NCBI GenBank assembly: GCA_009692365.1
Contig: SHZJ01000004.1
Span: 62,001 to 126,000 of the forward strand
Length of the DNA stretch: 64,000 nt
DNA from: Gammaproteobacteria bacterium
Lineage (GTDB): Bacteria; Pseudomonadota; Gammaproteobacteria; Ga0077536
Reading direction: 5' to 3'
Below the pieces are notes generated by a model that was not told where the DNA came from, ran no database searches, and was given only the letters and a program-made list of their open reading frames with translations. Made by a program: the position numbers and the translations under genes. This document shows, piece by piece, positions 8,712 through 18,094 of the stretch (position 1 is its first letter; every line of letters begins with the position of its first letter).

Positions 8712-9710
8712 ATGTCCCCACTGGATCTGTCGGGCAGCCCGGCCCTGGCGGCCAGCCGTCGTTTTTCGCTGGCCGCGCTGGCGCAGTTACAAGCGCGGCT
8801 CGCGGCGGCCTGCCCGGTGGCGGGCGACCGGTCGACCTTGCTGGCCGCCGGCTCGTTGGGGCGACTGGAAGCCCACGCCCAGTCGGACTGCGATGCCATC
8901 ATCATCGTCCCCGCCGCGGCGCCGCCGGCGTGGCCGGTGGCGAGCTTTTTTGACGAGGTGGCGGCCTGCGGGCTGCGGCCCTCGAAGCCGGGGGGAATTT
9001 ATCGCACCCCGCTGGACGCACTGGCGCTGACGCGGCCGCAAGACCGGGGTAGCCTCGAGGAGGCGCCGGCGATCTTTGGTCGACGCATGGCCTTATTGCT
9101 GGATGCGCGCGCGATCACCGGTGAGGTGGCGTTTCTGGCGCTGCGCGAGAGCGTTCTGGCATGGTATGCGGGCGATTATCTTGCGCACTACCCGCAGGCC
9201 CAGTGGACGCTGCTGATCAACGATGTGGCGCGCTACCTACACGCCTACGCGGGCTGGCAGCAGTACGACTTTGGGCGCACGCCAGACGACGGCTGGTATT
9301 TGCGGCAGGCCAAGCTGCGCAGCTCGCGCCTGCTGACGTTTGCCGGTTTGTTATTGCTGCTGGGGGCGAGCAGCCAGCGCGGTGGCGAGAAACGGGACTG
9401 GCTGACCCAGCACTTGCCGTTGACCCCGTTAGAGCGGGTGGCCGCGGTGATGCAACCGCTAGATCCGGCGGGTTTCGAGCGCCTGCTCGGCGCCTACGAG
9501 GCGGTCCACGCCCAGTTGTGCGAGCCTGAGATCCGCGCCCAGTTGCTGGCGCTTAGCCCACCCGCCGGGGGCGTTTTACCGCGCTATTTTCCCGAACCCT
9601 ACGCCAGCATTCACGCCAGCTCGGGCTGTTTGCTGCGCGAGTTGACGCGCTTCGTGCTGGCGCGGGGGGACGACTGGCATCCCGATTTCTTTAGCTACTG
9701 GTTGTTCTAA
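8712..9710 (+). CDS. predicted nucleotidyltransferase-fold protein
   Basis: A 332-residue protein. Residues 47-61 (GSLGRLEAHAQSDCD) match the GS-x2-R-x-E-x4-SD-x-D motif of the polymerase-beta-like nucleotidyltransferase fold, with metal-binding D59 and D61. The rest is mostly helical, including a Leu-rich stretch near 212-221. This resembles GlnD-type or DUF294-like predicted transferases, which modify proteins or small molecules with nucleotides. No regulatory CBS, HD or ACT domain can be seen, so it is not GlnD itself. GGAGAG lies a few bases before ATG 8712. It ends exactly where the convergent LolC/E-like gene ends. The substrate is unknown. Confidence 0.62.
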   Translation: MSPLDLSGSPALAASRRFSLAALAQLQARLAAACPVAGDRSTLLAAGSLGRLEAHAQSDCDAIIIVPAAAPPAWPVASFFDEVAACGLRPSKPGGIYRTPLDALALTRPQDRGSLEEAPAIFGRRMALLLDARAITGEVAFLALRESVLAWYAGDYLAHYPQAQWTLLINDVARYLHAYAGWQQYDFGRTPDDGWYLRQAKLRSSRLLTFAGLLLLLGASSQRGGEKRDWLTQHLPLTPLERVAAVMQPLDPAGFERLLGAYEAVHAQLCEPEIRAQLLALSPPAGGVLPRYFPEPYASIHASSGCLLRELTRFVLARGDDWHPDFFSYWLF

Positions 9711-10964
9711 TCACTCGTAGCGGAGCGCTTCTACCGGGGCAATCTGCGCTGCCCGCCAAGCGGGGTAGAGGGTCGCCACGACGCAGATAGTGAAAGTCGC
9801 CAAGGCCACCCCCAAGGCGTCCGTGAGGCGCACTTCGGTGGGCAGGTAATTGATGTAGTAGACATCGGGCTTGATGAACTGGATGCCAAACAAACGCTCG
9901 ACGAGATGCATGAAGTCGTTGGCGTAATCCGCGCCGACCAGCCCGAGCGCGACCCCCAAAGCCACCCCCAGGCCGGTGACGATCGCGCCCTGCAAGAGAA
10001 AGGCGCACAGCACGCTCGACGGCGCGAGCCCCAAGGTGCGCAGAATCGCAATATCGCGCTGCTTTTCTTTCACAATCATGATCATCGAGGCCACGACGTT
10101 GAACGCCGCGACCGCCACGATGAGCGACAAAATAACGAACATGATGCGTTTCTGCGATTTAATCGCCAGAAAGAAATTGCGGTGGTAGCGGGTCCAGTCG
10201 ATCACCAGAAACCCGGGGCCGAGCTGCTGGCCGATGGCCGCCGCCACTGCGGGTGCCAGCCGGGAGTCTCGCAGCTTGATGCGCAGGCCGGAGACCGTGC
10301 CCTCGAGTTTAAAGATTCTCGCCGCGTCGCTCAAAGACATGATCCCGAACGCGGAATCGAACTCATGCATGCCCGCGAGAAAACTGCCCACGCTCGTCAG
10401 CCGCTCGTAGGCGGGTAGCCCGAGTTGCTGCGCGCTGTCCCATTGCGGCGAGATGAGCGTCACCATCTCGCCCGCGTGCACGCCCAGTTCGTCGGCCAGG
10501 GTGCGCCCCAGAATAATGCCCGCGGGCTGCGCCGGACGGGTGAGCGCGCCGAGGGTTACATTTTGGAGATAGTGCTCGAGTTCCGAGACTGCGCCTTCGC
10601 CCTGCGTTGGCACGCCATACACCATGATGCCCCGCACTTTACCGCGCACGCTCAACATGCCACTGCCGCGCACAAAGGGCCGCACGGCCAGCACCTGCGG
10701 GTCGCGCTCGAGTCGCTGGGCCAGTGCGGGCCAGTCCCGCAGGTCGGCGGGGGAGCCAAACACGGTGGCGTCGGCCGTCATGCCGAGGATGCGCGCCGAA
10801 ATTTCGCGTTCAAAGCCGTTCATCACCGACAGCACGATGATAAGCACCGCCACCCCTAGCCCGATGCCGGCCACCGACACGCCCGTCACCAGCGCGGCGA
10901 AGCGGTTTTTACGTTTGGCGCGCAGGTAGCGCGCAGCGATGAACAAGGGGAGGGGGCGGAACAC
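9711..10964 (-). CDS. lolC: lipoprotein-releasing ABC transporter permease (LolC/LolE family)
   Basis: Inner-membrane permease of the Lol system, which extracts lipoproteins for transfer to LolA. The N-terminus (FRPLPLFIAARYLRAKRKNRF) and first membrane helix (VSVAGIGLGVAVLIIVLSVMNGF) are diagnostic. Three more helices sit near the C-terminus, in the FtsX/MacB permease layout. I chose GTG 10964, giving 417 residues, because GAAAGG lies about 8 bp upstream and family members start right before FRPLP; a longer ATG start at 10997 is open. No LolD ATPase or second permease adjoins it. It may therefore be a single LolF-like permease, or its partners may be elsewhere. It abuts the convergent gene with no gap. 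Confidence 0.9.
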   Translation of the reverse strand: MFRPLPLFIAARYLRAKRKNRFAALVTGVSVAGIGLGVAVLIIVLSVMNGFEREISARILGMTADATVFGSPADLRDWPALAQRLERDPQVLAVRPFVRGSGMLSVRGKVRGIMVYGVPTQGEGAVSELEHYLQNVTLGALTRPAQPAGIILGRTLADELGVHAGEMVTLISPQWDSAQQLGLPAYERLTSVGSFLAGMHEFDSAFGIMSLSDAARIFKLEGTVSGLRIKLRDSRLAPAVAAAIGQQLGPGFLVIDWTRYHRNFFLAIKSQKRIMFVILSLIVAVAAFNVVASMIMIVKEKQRDIAILRTLGLAPSSVLCAFLLQGAIVTGLGVALGVALGLVGADYANDFMHLVERLFGIQFIKPDVYYINYLPTEVRLTDALGVALATFTICVVATLYPAWRAAQIAPVEALRYE

Positions 10965-11107
10965 TGGCAACCTTTCAAAACACGGGCGCGGCGCCATGGT
11001 AGCACCGCCGCCTGCGCCGCACGCCCCGGCCCAACGCCAGCTCAGAGCAAGCCGGGCGCCAGCACAGCGCAAGCCCGGCGCAAGCTTGGGGCAGCCCCGC
11101 CGCCAGC

Positions 11108-11638
11108 CTAGAGCAAGCCTTCGATCCGGCGCCGCAAGCGGCCGGAACCCGGGCCGGTGATGCTGCTGTAAGCCTTGACCACGCGCCCCTCGCGGTCGAT
11201 GAGGTATTTGTAGAAGTTCCAGCGTGGGGCGGTGCCGGTGACCGCGGCGAGGTGCGCAAAGAGGGGGTTAGCCGAGCCCTTTTTGACGGAAGTTTTCTCG
11301 AACATCGGGAACTCAATGCCGTAGATGGAGCGGCAGAACTTTTGGATGTCGGCCTCGCTACCCGGCTCTTGGCCGCCAAAGTCATTCGACGGGAAACCCA
11401 ACACCACGAAGCCGCGCGCGCCAAATTCCTGATAAAGCTTTTCCAGCCCCTCGTACTGGGGCGTGAAGCCGCACTGGCTGGCGGTGTTGACGACCAGCAC
11501 GACTTTCCCGGCGTATTCCTCGCACAGGTGCACCGGTGCGCTCGCCAGCAGGGGCCGGAAGGAGAAGTCGAGACTGGTGGGGCAGGCTTCAGCTTGCATG
11601 GCCAGTACCCCTAGAACGAAGGCGATCAATGTGCGCAT
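11108..11638 (-). CDS. exported glutathione peroxidase family protein
   Basis: Thiol peroxidase of the GPx/BtuE family, reducing hydroperoxides with thioredoxin or glutathione. The 176 residues begin with a signal peptide (MRTLIAFVLGVLAMQAEA), so it probably acts in the periplasm. Residues 51-61 (NTASQCGFTPQ) carry the catalytic Cys56, a Cys-type rather than Sec-type enzyme. FPSNDFGGQEPG and WNFYKYLI supply the Gln, Trp and Asn of the catalytic tetrad. It stands divergent from msrA, another oxidative-repair gene, with a 128-bp shared promoter region. Its physiological reductant is not evident. Confidence 0.9.
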   Translation of the reverse strand: MRTLIAFVLGVLAMQAEACPTSLDFSFRPLLASAPVHLCEEYAGKVVLVVNTASQCGFTPQYEGLEKLYQEFGARGFVVLGFPSNDFGGQEPGSEADIQKFCRSIYGIEFPMFEKTSVKKGSANPLFAHLAAVTGTAPRWNFYKYLIDREGRVVKAYSSITGPGSGRLRRRIEGLL

Positions 11639-11766
11639 GGGGGACCTCGCGTTGACGGCAGAAATTTACGCTGGGCGGAGGGCACTGGTTCATCGGCGCT
11701 GACCTTGATTTTTGGTGGGCGAGCGGCCATCGTGCCACGACAAGTGTCTAGTGCGGAGGATTCGCA

Positions 11767-12399
11767 ATGTTCGGGTTAAAGAAGAAACAGGAATTACCGC
11801 CGTCAAATCAGGCCCTGCCGGGGCGGGCGGCAGCGGTGAGCATCGTCGACCGGCATTTCGTGTTGGGCACCAAGCTGCTGCCGCCGTTTCCAGTGGGCAC
11901 CGAGTTGGCGCTGTTCGGACTGGGTTGTTTTTGGGGTGCAGAGCGCAAGTTCTGGCAGCTGCCGGGCATTTACGCCACGGCGGTGGGATATGCGGGGGGT
12001 TACACGCCCAATCCCAGCTACCAGGAAGTGTGCAGCGGCATGACCGGGCATAACGAAGTCGTGCGGGTGGTGTTCGACCCTACCCTGACCACCTTCGCGA
12101 GCCTGCTGAAAGTTTTCTGGGAGTCCCACAACCCCACCCAGGGCATGCAGCAGGGTAACGATGTGGGCACCCAATACCGCTCCGGCATTTATGCGGGTAG
12201 CGCCCAGCAAAGCCGCCTGAGTGAGGCGAGTCGGGTGGCGTTCGAGCGTGCGCTGCGGGCGGCCGGTTTTGGGCCCATCACCACCGAAATCGTGGCGGCC
12301 CCAGAATTTTTCTACGCCGAGGATTACCACCAGCAATATCTGGCGAAGAATCCAGGCGGCTACTGCGGCTTGGGCGGCACCGGGGTGGCCTGCGCGTGA
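11767..12399 (+). CDS. msrA: peptide methionine sulfoxide reductase A
   Basis: Reduces methionine-S-sulfoxide in proteins using thioredoxin. The catalytic GCFWGAE motif is at residues 53-59 with Cys54. Further family segments are [18 protein letters not shown], and the C-terminal [20 protein letters not shown], which supplies a recycling Cys. It has about 45 extra residues before the core, similar to E. coli MsrA. No signal peptide is visible, so it should be cytoplasmic. GCGGAGGA lies 7-14 bp before the ATG. It is divergent from the glutathione peroxidase gene, hinting at a shared oxidative-stress setting. Confidence 0.95.
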   Translation: MFGLKKKQELPPSNQALPGRAAAVSIVDRHFVLGTKLLPPFPVGTELALFGLGCFWGAERKFWQLPGIYATAVGYAGGYTPNPSYQEVCSGMTGHNEVVRVVFDPTLTTFASLLKVFWESHNPTQGMQQGNDVGTQYRSGIYAGSAQQSRLSEASRVAFERALRAAGFGPITTEIVAAPEFFYAEDYHQQYLAKNPGGYCGLGGTGVACA

Positions 12400-12463
12400 G
12401 CCGAGCGTGACAGTCGCTGGCTGGCGCTCGCGCAACGCCAGCGGGACTCACGGCGGCGCAGGC

Positions 12464-13633
12464 TTAGTCGCGCCGCAGATCATCGCGCACCGCCATGGGG
12501 GTTGGATAGCGCATGACGATAAAATAGCTCGACGCGACCAGCGTGAGCACGACGGCGAGTTGGAGCACGTTCGATGCGAGGCTCCCCAGCAGGCCAATCT
12601 GCGTCGCCAGCACCGCGATCAAGAGGCTAAATTCGCTGATCTGACCCAAGCGCACGCCAGCTTCGCGCGCCAGTGCCGGGGTTTCTTGCTCACGCACAAA
12701 CAAGCGCTGAAATACCCAGGGTTTTGCGACCAACATCAACGCCGCGAGCGTGAGGGCCGGCAGCAGGGTCTGCGCCAGCAGGCCCAGTTCCAGACTCGCG
12801 CCCACCGAGAAAAAAAACAGGATCAGAAAGAAATCGCGCAGCGGCCGCAGGCTATCGGCGATGAACAAAGACACCGGACAGTTCGCCAGCGCCACCCCGG
12901 CGATGAACGCCCCGATCTCGTGGGAGAGCCCCAGCCGGGACGCTAACTCAGCGATCGACAAACACCAGGCGATCACCACCAAAAATAGATATTCCTGAAT
13001 CTGGTCAAAGCGCGCCAGCAGCGGTTCCAGAACCCAGCGTTCGAGCCCGTAGGCAACGCCGATCAATACCGGCAGGGCCAACAGCTGGAGGCTGAAAGTG
13101 GTCGCGTCGGGATGGCTGTTGGCGCTCGCTTGGAGCCCTAATAACACCAGAATCGCGAGCAAGTCTTGGAGTAGCAGCACGCTGATCAGCACCTGCCCGA
13201 TGTGTTGGTGGTGCAGCGTGGTCGTGGGCAGCAATTTCAGTCCAATGATGGTGCTGGAAAACATCATGGCGGCCCCAATAACGAGGGCTTCGCGCGGCGT
13301 AAATCCATACGCCAAGGCCACGGCCACACCGCTGCAAAAGAAAACCAGTGAACTCAGACAGACGACGACCACCGCTTCGCGCAGCATTTTCAGTAACTGC
13401 CTGGGCACCATGTTGAGCCCCAGCAGGTAGAGCAAAAATAGGATGCCGATGTCGGCGATGTCTTGCAGCCAAGCAGCGTCGTTAACCACCGCCAAGCCGG
13501 ACGGTCCGAGGAGCATACCGACCACGATGTAGGCCACGATCATGGCCTGACGCGCCAAGAGCGCGAGCGTCGCGAGCACCGCAGCGCCCGCGAAAATCAC
13601 GAAAATGAGGAACGCCGCCGAGGTTGAATTCAC
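12464..13633 (-). CDS. CPA2-family cation:proton antiporter (Kef-type)
   Basis: Polytopic inner-membrane antiporter of about 389 residues with roughly 12 hydrophobic segments. The VGMLLGPSGL, ILFLLYLLGLNM, and LGLSHEIGAFIAGVALAN segments match the Kef/CPA2 membrane domain that exchanges K+ or Na+ for H+. The C-terminal TrkA-N/RCK nucleotide-binding domain found in KefB/KefC is missing: the protein ends soon after the last helix. I place the start at GTG 13633, just before the first helix. An upstream extension to 13816 is Pro/Arg-rich and unlike a protein start. The ribosome site is weak. Ion specificity is not readable. Confidence 0.83.
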   Translation of the reverse strand: MNSTSAAFLIFVIFAGAAVLATLALLARQAMIVAYIVVGMLLGPSGLAVVNDAAWLQDIADIGILFLLYLLGLNMVPRQLLKMLREAVVVVCLSSLVFFCSGVAVALAYGFTPREALVIGAAMMFSSTIIGLKLLPTTTLHHQHIGQVLISVLLLQDLLAILVLLGLQASANSHPDATTFSLQLLALPVLIGVAYGLERWVLEPLLARFDQIQEYLFLVVIAWCLSIAELASRLGLSHEIGAFIAGVALANCPVSLFIADSLRPLRDFFLILFFFSVGASLELGLLAQTLLPALTLAALMLVAKPWVFQRLFVREQETPALAREAGVRLGQISEFSLLIAVLATQIGLLGSLASNVLQLAVVLTLVASSYFIVMRYPTPMAVRDDLRRD

Positions 13634-14075
13634 CGGGGGCCGGTCCCCGCGACACCGGGCAGACGGCCGACCCGCGTGCGCGGCGGCCGTGCGGCAGACC
13701 GGTCCCCGTGGCGGGGTGTGCCGCGCCAGCGCCGGGCGCTCAGGGGCCGGTAATGGCGTCCGGTAGAGGGGCGGAGTGGCAGTGCTGCCGCGCGAATTTT
13801 GCGCGGCCTCAGGCAACCCCGTGCTGGCCGTGGCTTCGGATTATCCTCAGGTCGCATGGTTTTTTTTCACCGTGACGCTAGAGCCCCGCGCTAGCCTACC
13901 TCACCGTTGGGCCCGCCACGAACTGCGGTGGCACTGGGGCTGGCAGCACGGGGGTACAGGACGGTGCCCGGGTGCCGGATGGCCGGCCCACGCCCGCCGC
14001 GCAACCCAGCAAGAGCGGGGGGAACGGGCGCTGCTGATGCCCAACAGCAGGCACCGCACGGGCCGGCGCCCGCGC
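13634..14075. other. 442-bp GC-rich gap without a supported gene
   Basis: The open frames here have no recognisable domain, no ribosome site, and the composition of random GC-rich DNA. A 10-bp direct repeat (CCGGTCCCCG) occurs at 13640-13649 and 13699-13708. An 8-base T run lies at about 13860. It presumably holds the promoter of the minus-strand antiporter gene. Confidence 0.5.
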
Positions 14076-14579
14076 TCAGGTCAACCGCCGGGTGTCGCCG
14101 GCTAGGTCAGGCACCAGGGTCTGCAGGTCGAGCGGCAGTCCGGTGGCGATCACCTCCTGCAGCTCGAAGATATTGCCGTCGGGGTCGCGCCCGTAAGTGG
14201 TGCGCACCACCCCGCCGATGTCGAGCGGCGCGGTGTGAAATTCAACCCCCGCGGCGCACAGGCGCGTGTATTCGCCGATGACGTCGACCACGTCAAAGCA
14301 AATATGGGTAATGCCGGCATCGCAGGCGCGCCGCCCAGCCAGCGGTGGCGTGCCCAGCGGATGCAGGTACTCAAAAATTTCCACAAAAGTATTGCCGGCC
14401 TTGAGCAGCGCCGTTCTGACGGCTGAATCGGTGAGCCCGACGACTTGGTCGGCCGCCGTGCTACCACGCTCCCAGTCGTAGCTGGTCGCAAACGGCAAGC
14501 CCAAAAGGTCGCGGTAAAAATGCAGCAGCCGAGCGAAGTTGCGGGTCGACAATGAAACGTGATGGACGCCTCTGATCAT
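14076..14579 (-). CDS. VOC-family (glyoxalase/dioxygenase fold) protein
   Basis: A 167-residue protein of the vicinal oxygen chelate superfamily. Two beta-alpha-beta-beta-beta modules are visible. The first begins RGVHHVSLSTRNF and continues FYRDLLGLPF. The second begins ITHICFDVVDV and ends DPDGNIFELQE. Likely metal ligands are the His near residue 7, Glu near 69, the His in ITHICF and the Glu in FELQE. Such proteins include glyoxalase I, methylmalonyl-CoA epimerase and ring-cleaving dioxygenases; the sequence does not show which. It is flanked by gaps of over 280 bp on both sides, so it appears monocistronic. Confidence 0.85.
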   Translation of the reverse strand: MIRGVHHVSLSTRNFARLLHFYRDLLGLPFATSYDWERGSTAADQVVGLTDSAVRTALLKAGNTFVEIFEYLHPLGTPPLAGRRACDAGITHICFDVVDVIGEYTRLCAAGVEFHTAPLDIGGVVRTTYGRDPDGNIFELQEVIATGLPLDLQTLVPDLAGDTRRLT

Positions 14580-14860
14580 GATGTTACATCCCCGTTCGCA
14601 GAGTGGTTAAGTGGTGTCGATTCTGACGCTGACGGCGGCGCGGCCGATCGCACGAGTGGTCTGCGCCCGCCCAGCATCGGATAGGACTTGCAGCGCGGTC
14701 AATCGCGCCTTGTTGCCCCACCGGCGAGGCTAGATTTTCCGCTGCGGGGGGGGCTAGGATCGGCGCGACAACAACGCCTGCTGGGCGTACCCCAAGGCCG
14801 CGCAGGCCGACATTTCTGCGCGACTCCCGTCTCCTTGTTCAAGCTCAGAGAGGTAGGAAA

Positions 14861-15406
14861 ATGGCCCGCAGAATCGTGGAAAGTCCGGCGACCGGTGAAC
14901 AATTTACGTTTGATGACGATTGGAACACCCCGCGCGGTGAGGTGGGCCGCATCGACTATGTGCTCCACCCCAAGCACGCCGTGCCGCCGCACTTTCATCC
15001 GGGTGTGGCGCAAAGTTTCGAGGTGCTGACGGGGCGCCTGCACATTTCAGTCAGTGGCCGCACCAGCACCCTCACGGCGGGTGAAACCGCCAAGACCGCG
15101 CTGGGCGAGGTGCACGCGCAGTGGAACGAAGGGCCGGCCACGGTGTACACGGTGGAATACTACGACCCGCCCATCGCCATCGAACCTTTCTTCACCGTGC
15201 TGCCCTGCGCGTTGGGCACGAAGAACCCCTGCAAGCTCGCGGTTTTTCTCGCCGATTTCGCGACGATCACCAGCTTACTGCCGTTTCGGCTCAGGCTCCT
15301 CAGGGCACTCGCGCCACTGGCTCGGCTGTGTGGTTTTAAAATGTGGTACCGGCCCATTCTGGCGGCAGCGGGCCTGACCTGGCCCCCACCGCCGGCGGCG
15401 CCCTAA
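14861..15406 (+). CDS. cupin-domain protein
   Basis: A 181-residue protein whose first 115 residues form a cupin barrel. Motif 1 is PPHFHPGVAQSFEVLTGRLHI, with two His and a Glu as likely metal ligands. Motif 2 is around GEVHAQWNEG. The C-terminal 50 residues are hydrophobic and rich in Leu/Arg (LLPFRLRLLRALAPLARL), perhaps amphipathic helices, then a Pro-rich end. A good ribosome site (GAGAGGTAGG) precedes ATG. Cupins include dioxygenases, isomerases and storage or regulatory proteins. No neighbour narrows the function. Confidence 0.8.
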   Translation: MARRIVESPATGEQFTFDDDWNTPRGEVGRIDYVLHPKHAVPPHFHPGVAQSFEVLTGRLHISVSGRTSTLTAGETAKTALGEVHAQWNEGPATVYTVEYYDPPIAIEPFFTVLPCALGTKNPCKLAVFLADFATITSLLPFRLRLLRALAPLARLCGFKMWYRPILAAAGLTWPPPPAAP

Positions 15407-15545
15407 GTGCCTGCGCCGCGCGCCTGCCAGCGGCCCCCGACGCTGGCGCGGCCGGTACGCGCGGCCCCGATAATGACGCGCCTCACGCCGGGGGCAGCCA
15501 CTTGGCTGGTAGCCCACCCCGGCGCCGCCGCTAGCCCCGCGGGCG

Positions 15546-16274
15546 TTAGGCGTCTAGCTCTGGATAGTGGCGAAAAATCCCGTTCTCGTTGAACGCGAGG
15601 CGCCGGCTCGACGCCAAGTAAGCCGCAAGTTTCGGCCGCTGGGCCACCCGGTCGTGCAGCGTGATGAGCAGGGGCACGGTCTTCTCAGCGCGCGCCATGG
15701 CCTTAGGAAAAGCGTAGCGCAGGCCTTCGACCAGCTGGAACATCGAGGTATCCACATAGCTGATCAGGCTGCCGACCATGTGGCTGGAACCGTGACTATT
15801 GCGCGCCAAAACGCCCTCGAAATACCCGAGATAGCCGGGCAGGCGCTGGGCGAGAAAATGCTGGGTGTAGCGCAGCGCTTCGGGTTTTTGCTCGTCGTAA
15901 TACCAGTTGACGGCGATGGGATGGTGCGTGTCGTGCACTTCTTTGATGAGGTCGGTGACCACCAACTGCAGTTGGTGCGCCCAGCCGCGCCCCGCCTCGT
16001 CGGATGGTGCGAGGCCAATTTTGGGGCCGAGATAGCGCAGGATATTCGCGGACTGGGAAATCACTTGCGACCCATCTCTGAGGAAGGGCGGCGCGTAAGG
16101 CGGGTGTTCTGCGTTGGGATCGCGCAGCGCCTGCAGCAAGGCCGCCACCCCGCCGCCCTGCGCTGCGGGAGCGCGCGCGACATCGCGATAGGGCGCCCCG
16201 GCGTCTTCTAGGGCGAGGCGCACAAATTCGCCGCGGCCTTGAATACCCGGCCAGTAGAAAAGTTCAAACGCCAT
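15546..16274 (-). CDS. glutathione S-transferase family protein
   Basis: A 242-residue GST. The N-terminal thioredoxin-like half begins MAFELFYWPGIQGRGEFVRLALEDAG, with Tyr7 in the place of the activating Tyr. It has PFLRDGSQVISQSANILRYL, where the cis-Pro position and the Ser contact glutathione. The C-terminal half is all-helical and includes DTSMFQLVEGL, the usual Asp-containing core motif. This arrangement resembles Sigma- or Alpha-like GSTs. Start ATG 16274 gives a canonical N-terminus; the frame is open further upstream but is not protein-like. It lies downstream of the MFS gene's end on the opposite side of a strong hairpin (16299-16333). Confidence 0.88.
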   Translation of the reverse strand: MAFELFYWPGIQGRGEFVRLALEDAGAPYRDVARAPAAQGGGVAALLQALRDPNAEHPPYAPPFLRDGSQVISQSANILRYLGPKIGLAPSDEAGRGWAHQLQLVVTDLIKEVHDTHHPIAVNWYYDEQKPEALRYTQHFLAQRLPGYLGYFEGVLARNSHGSSHMVGSLISYVDTSMFQLVEGLRYAFPKAMARAEKTVPLLITLHDRVAQRPKLAAYLASSRRLAFNENGIFRHYPELDA

Positions 16275-16298
16275 GGTGGTTTCCTGGTGGTTGTGAGG

Positions 16299-16333
16299 GC
16301 GCCGGGGTGCGCCCAGTGCGCTCGCCCCGGCGC
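16299..16333. other. perfect 9-bp GC-rich hairpin between GST and MFS genes
   Basis: GCGCCGGGG at 16299-16307 pairs perfectly with CCCCGGCGC at 16325-16333 across a 17-base loop. It lies between two same-strand genes. No T-run follows on either strand, so it is not a standard intrinsic terminator. It could act as an mRNA processing or stability element. Confidence 0.35.
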
Positions 16334-16357
16334 TGGATGGGCGGGCGTGCAGGGTGC

Positions 16358-17995
16358 CTAGGCACTGCGCAGCCCGGCGACCCGACACCCCAGTATCGCC
16401 AGCAAAGGCAACAAAAGGCCGCCTGTCAGCACGCAGATCAAAAGCCCGCCGAGCGCGCTGTAATCCGCCGGGGTGGTAATGGCGTGGGTGAGGGGGTCGC
16501 GCATTTCGCGGGTCACGACAAAAATTTGGTTCAAATAGCGGGTCCCTAGCTGTGCGGCGGAGAGCGCGAGATTGGTAAACGATGCCATGACCGCAAAGTA
16601 AGTCGCCTTTAAATGCGCGGGGGCCGAGTTGGCGATCCACGCCAGCAGCGGCACCATGGCGATCTGCCCCAACGGCGATTCCAGTGCCGTATCCACCAGC
16701 GCGATAAACCGCGCATCAACAATCCCGCCGGTGTGGGCCGCGGTCCACAGGTGCAGGCCATAGTACATGCCCAGGGTGGGCAGACCCAGAATAAAACTGG
16801 CGAGTGTCAGTCCGCCCACAATGAAGGCCAGCGAACGCTCGGCCATGAGCCGCCGAAAAGCGAATAGCCCCCCCAGCGTGAGCAGGCTTGCGACCAGCGA
16901 CAGCCGGGCGAGGAAGCTTTGGTCAAAACCCAACTGGTCGATCATCCACCACGTGGAACCCGCGCCCGGCCCGGGCATCGCGCGGAAGACAAAAATAACG
17001 ATGGCCGTGCCGAGCAGGGTGCGTCTGGCCTCGTCGTCGAGCTCGCCGAGCAGCCGCCACATTAGACCGCCAATGACCAATAGGGAGCCGCCGAAAATAA
17101 ATTCCTGCGCATAGGTCAACGTGGACAGTCCGAGGCCCAGCGTCAGTGCTAAGAAAACGACGCTGCCGCCCAAAATCCACCAGTTCGGCGCGGTTGCGGC
17201 GCCCCGGTCGTCGAGTAAGGCGACGCTGGCCGCCGCGCTGAACCCCTGCGCGGCGAGCTGCTGCCGCTGCCTGCGACGCAGCCACGCGGCGACCACTACG
17301 CCCAGCACCGATACCACGGGGATCACGAGAGCGGAGGTATAAATCTGTGCATAAATAGCCATTTTGCCCGCCGCCGGCAGGCCTTCCGCGCCTGTAAACA
17401 GCACGACATTCAGTGCCGACACCAACACCCCGCCGCCGATAATGGCCACCCGCCCCAGCGTTTGCAGGGTGGTATTCATACGGCGGCGCGCAGCGGGCGG
17501 AATGGGTTCGCCACGGCTATCGACGCGCGGCACCGCTTCCACCGTCATGGCGTCGGCCACGGTGTCTTGGGTCATATAGCCCACGGGTGAGAGCAGCGCG
17601 CTGAGCACATACCACCAGGCGCTGGGCATCACGCTCGCCATGGCGGTGGGGCGAGTGATGAGGCCTATCATGATGAGCAGGCTGGCCGCGATGAGGCTGG
17701 CCCCTAACACCACCAGCGCGGCTTTGTAGCGCCAAATCAAATCCACCAAATGGCCCATGGGCACTTTGAGCGCCCAGGGAATGCCCGCCCAAAAACCGAG
17801 GGCCGCGAGGAAGGCCGCCGACAGGTCGAGATAGTCTTTGATAAAAAAGGTGCCGACGATGCCGGTCAAACCGGAGATGCCGGCCGCTAAATACACCATC
17901 AGGGGCGGCAGGTAGGACCAGCGCAGTTCGCGCAGCAGGGCGAGCAGATGACGCTCGATAAAGGCAGCAATCGCGGCGGGCATAGGTCGATCCAT
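16358..17995 (-). CDS. MFS transporter, possibly folate/biopterin-transporter (BT1)-like
   Basis: A 545-residue inner-membrane carrier with about 12 hydrophobic helices. The segment after helix 2 (ALGFWAGIPWALKVPMGHLVD) resembles the BT1/folate-biopterin branch of the major facilitator superfamily, where W-x-x-P-W-x-x-K and G-x-x-x-D recur. A charged loop of about 30 residues (near 160-190, ending ARRRMNTTLQTLGR) lies between helices. I chose ATG 17995; ATG 17983 is also possible, and the longer frame to 18100 overlaps the SMR gene. The substrate is not readable, and the BT1 link is a resemblance only. Confidence 0.68.
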   Translation of the reverse strand: MDRPMPAAIAAFIERHLLALLRELRWSYLPPLMVYLAAGISGLTGIVGTFFIKDYLDLSAAFLAALGFWAGIPWALKVPMGHLVDLIWRYKAALVVLGASLIAASLLIMIGLITRPTAMASVMPSAWWYVLSALLSPVGYMTQDTVADAMTVEAVPRVDSRGEPIPPAARRRMNTTLQTLGRVAIIGGGVLVSALNVVLFTGAEGLPAAGKMAIYAQIYTSALVIPVVSVLGVVVAAWLRRRQRQQLAAQGFSAAASVALLDDRGAATAPNWWILGGSVVFLALTLGLGLSTLTYAQEFIFGGSLLVIGGLMWRLLGELDDEARRTLLGTAIVIFVFRAMPGPGAGSTWWMIDQLGFDQSFLARLSLVASLLTLGGLFAFRRLMAERSLAFIVGGLTLASFILGLPTLGMYYGLHLWTAAHTGGIVDARFIALVDTALESPLGQIAMVPLLAWIANSAPAHLKATYFAVMASFTNLALSAAQLGTRYLNQIFVVTREMRDPLTHAITTPADYSALGGLLICVLTGGLLLPLLAILGCRVAGLRSA

Positions 17996-18094
17996 GGTGG
18001 CGCAGAAGTCGCCGCCAGCTTGCGACGCGGCCGATGGCTTGGCAATGGTCGTCGGGTGTGGGTAAGCTTGGTCGCATTCCCGCCAGCAGCGACC

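Noticed and set aside
13776-14281. Plus-strand frames in the gap between the antiporter and VOC genes
   Set aside because: Arg/Gly/Pro-rich, overlapping each other in different frames, no ribosome site and partly antisense to the VOC gene.
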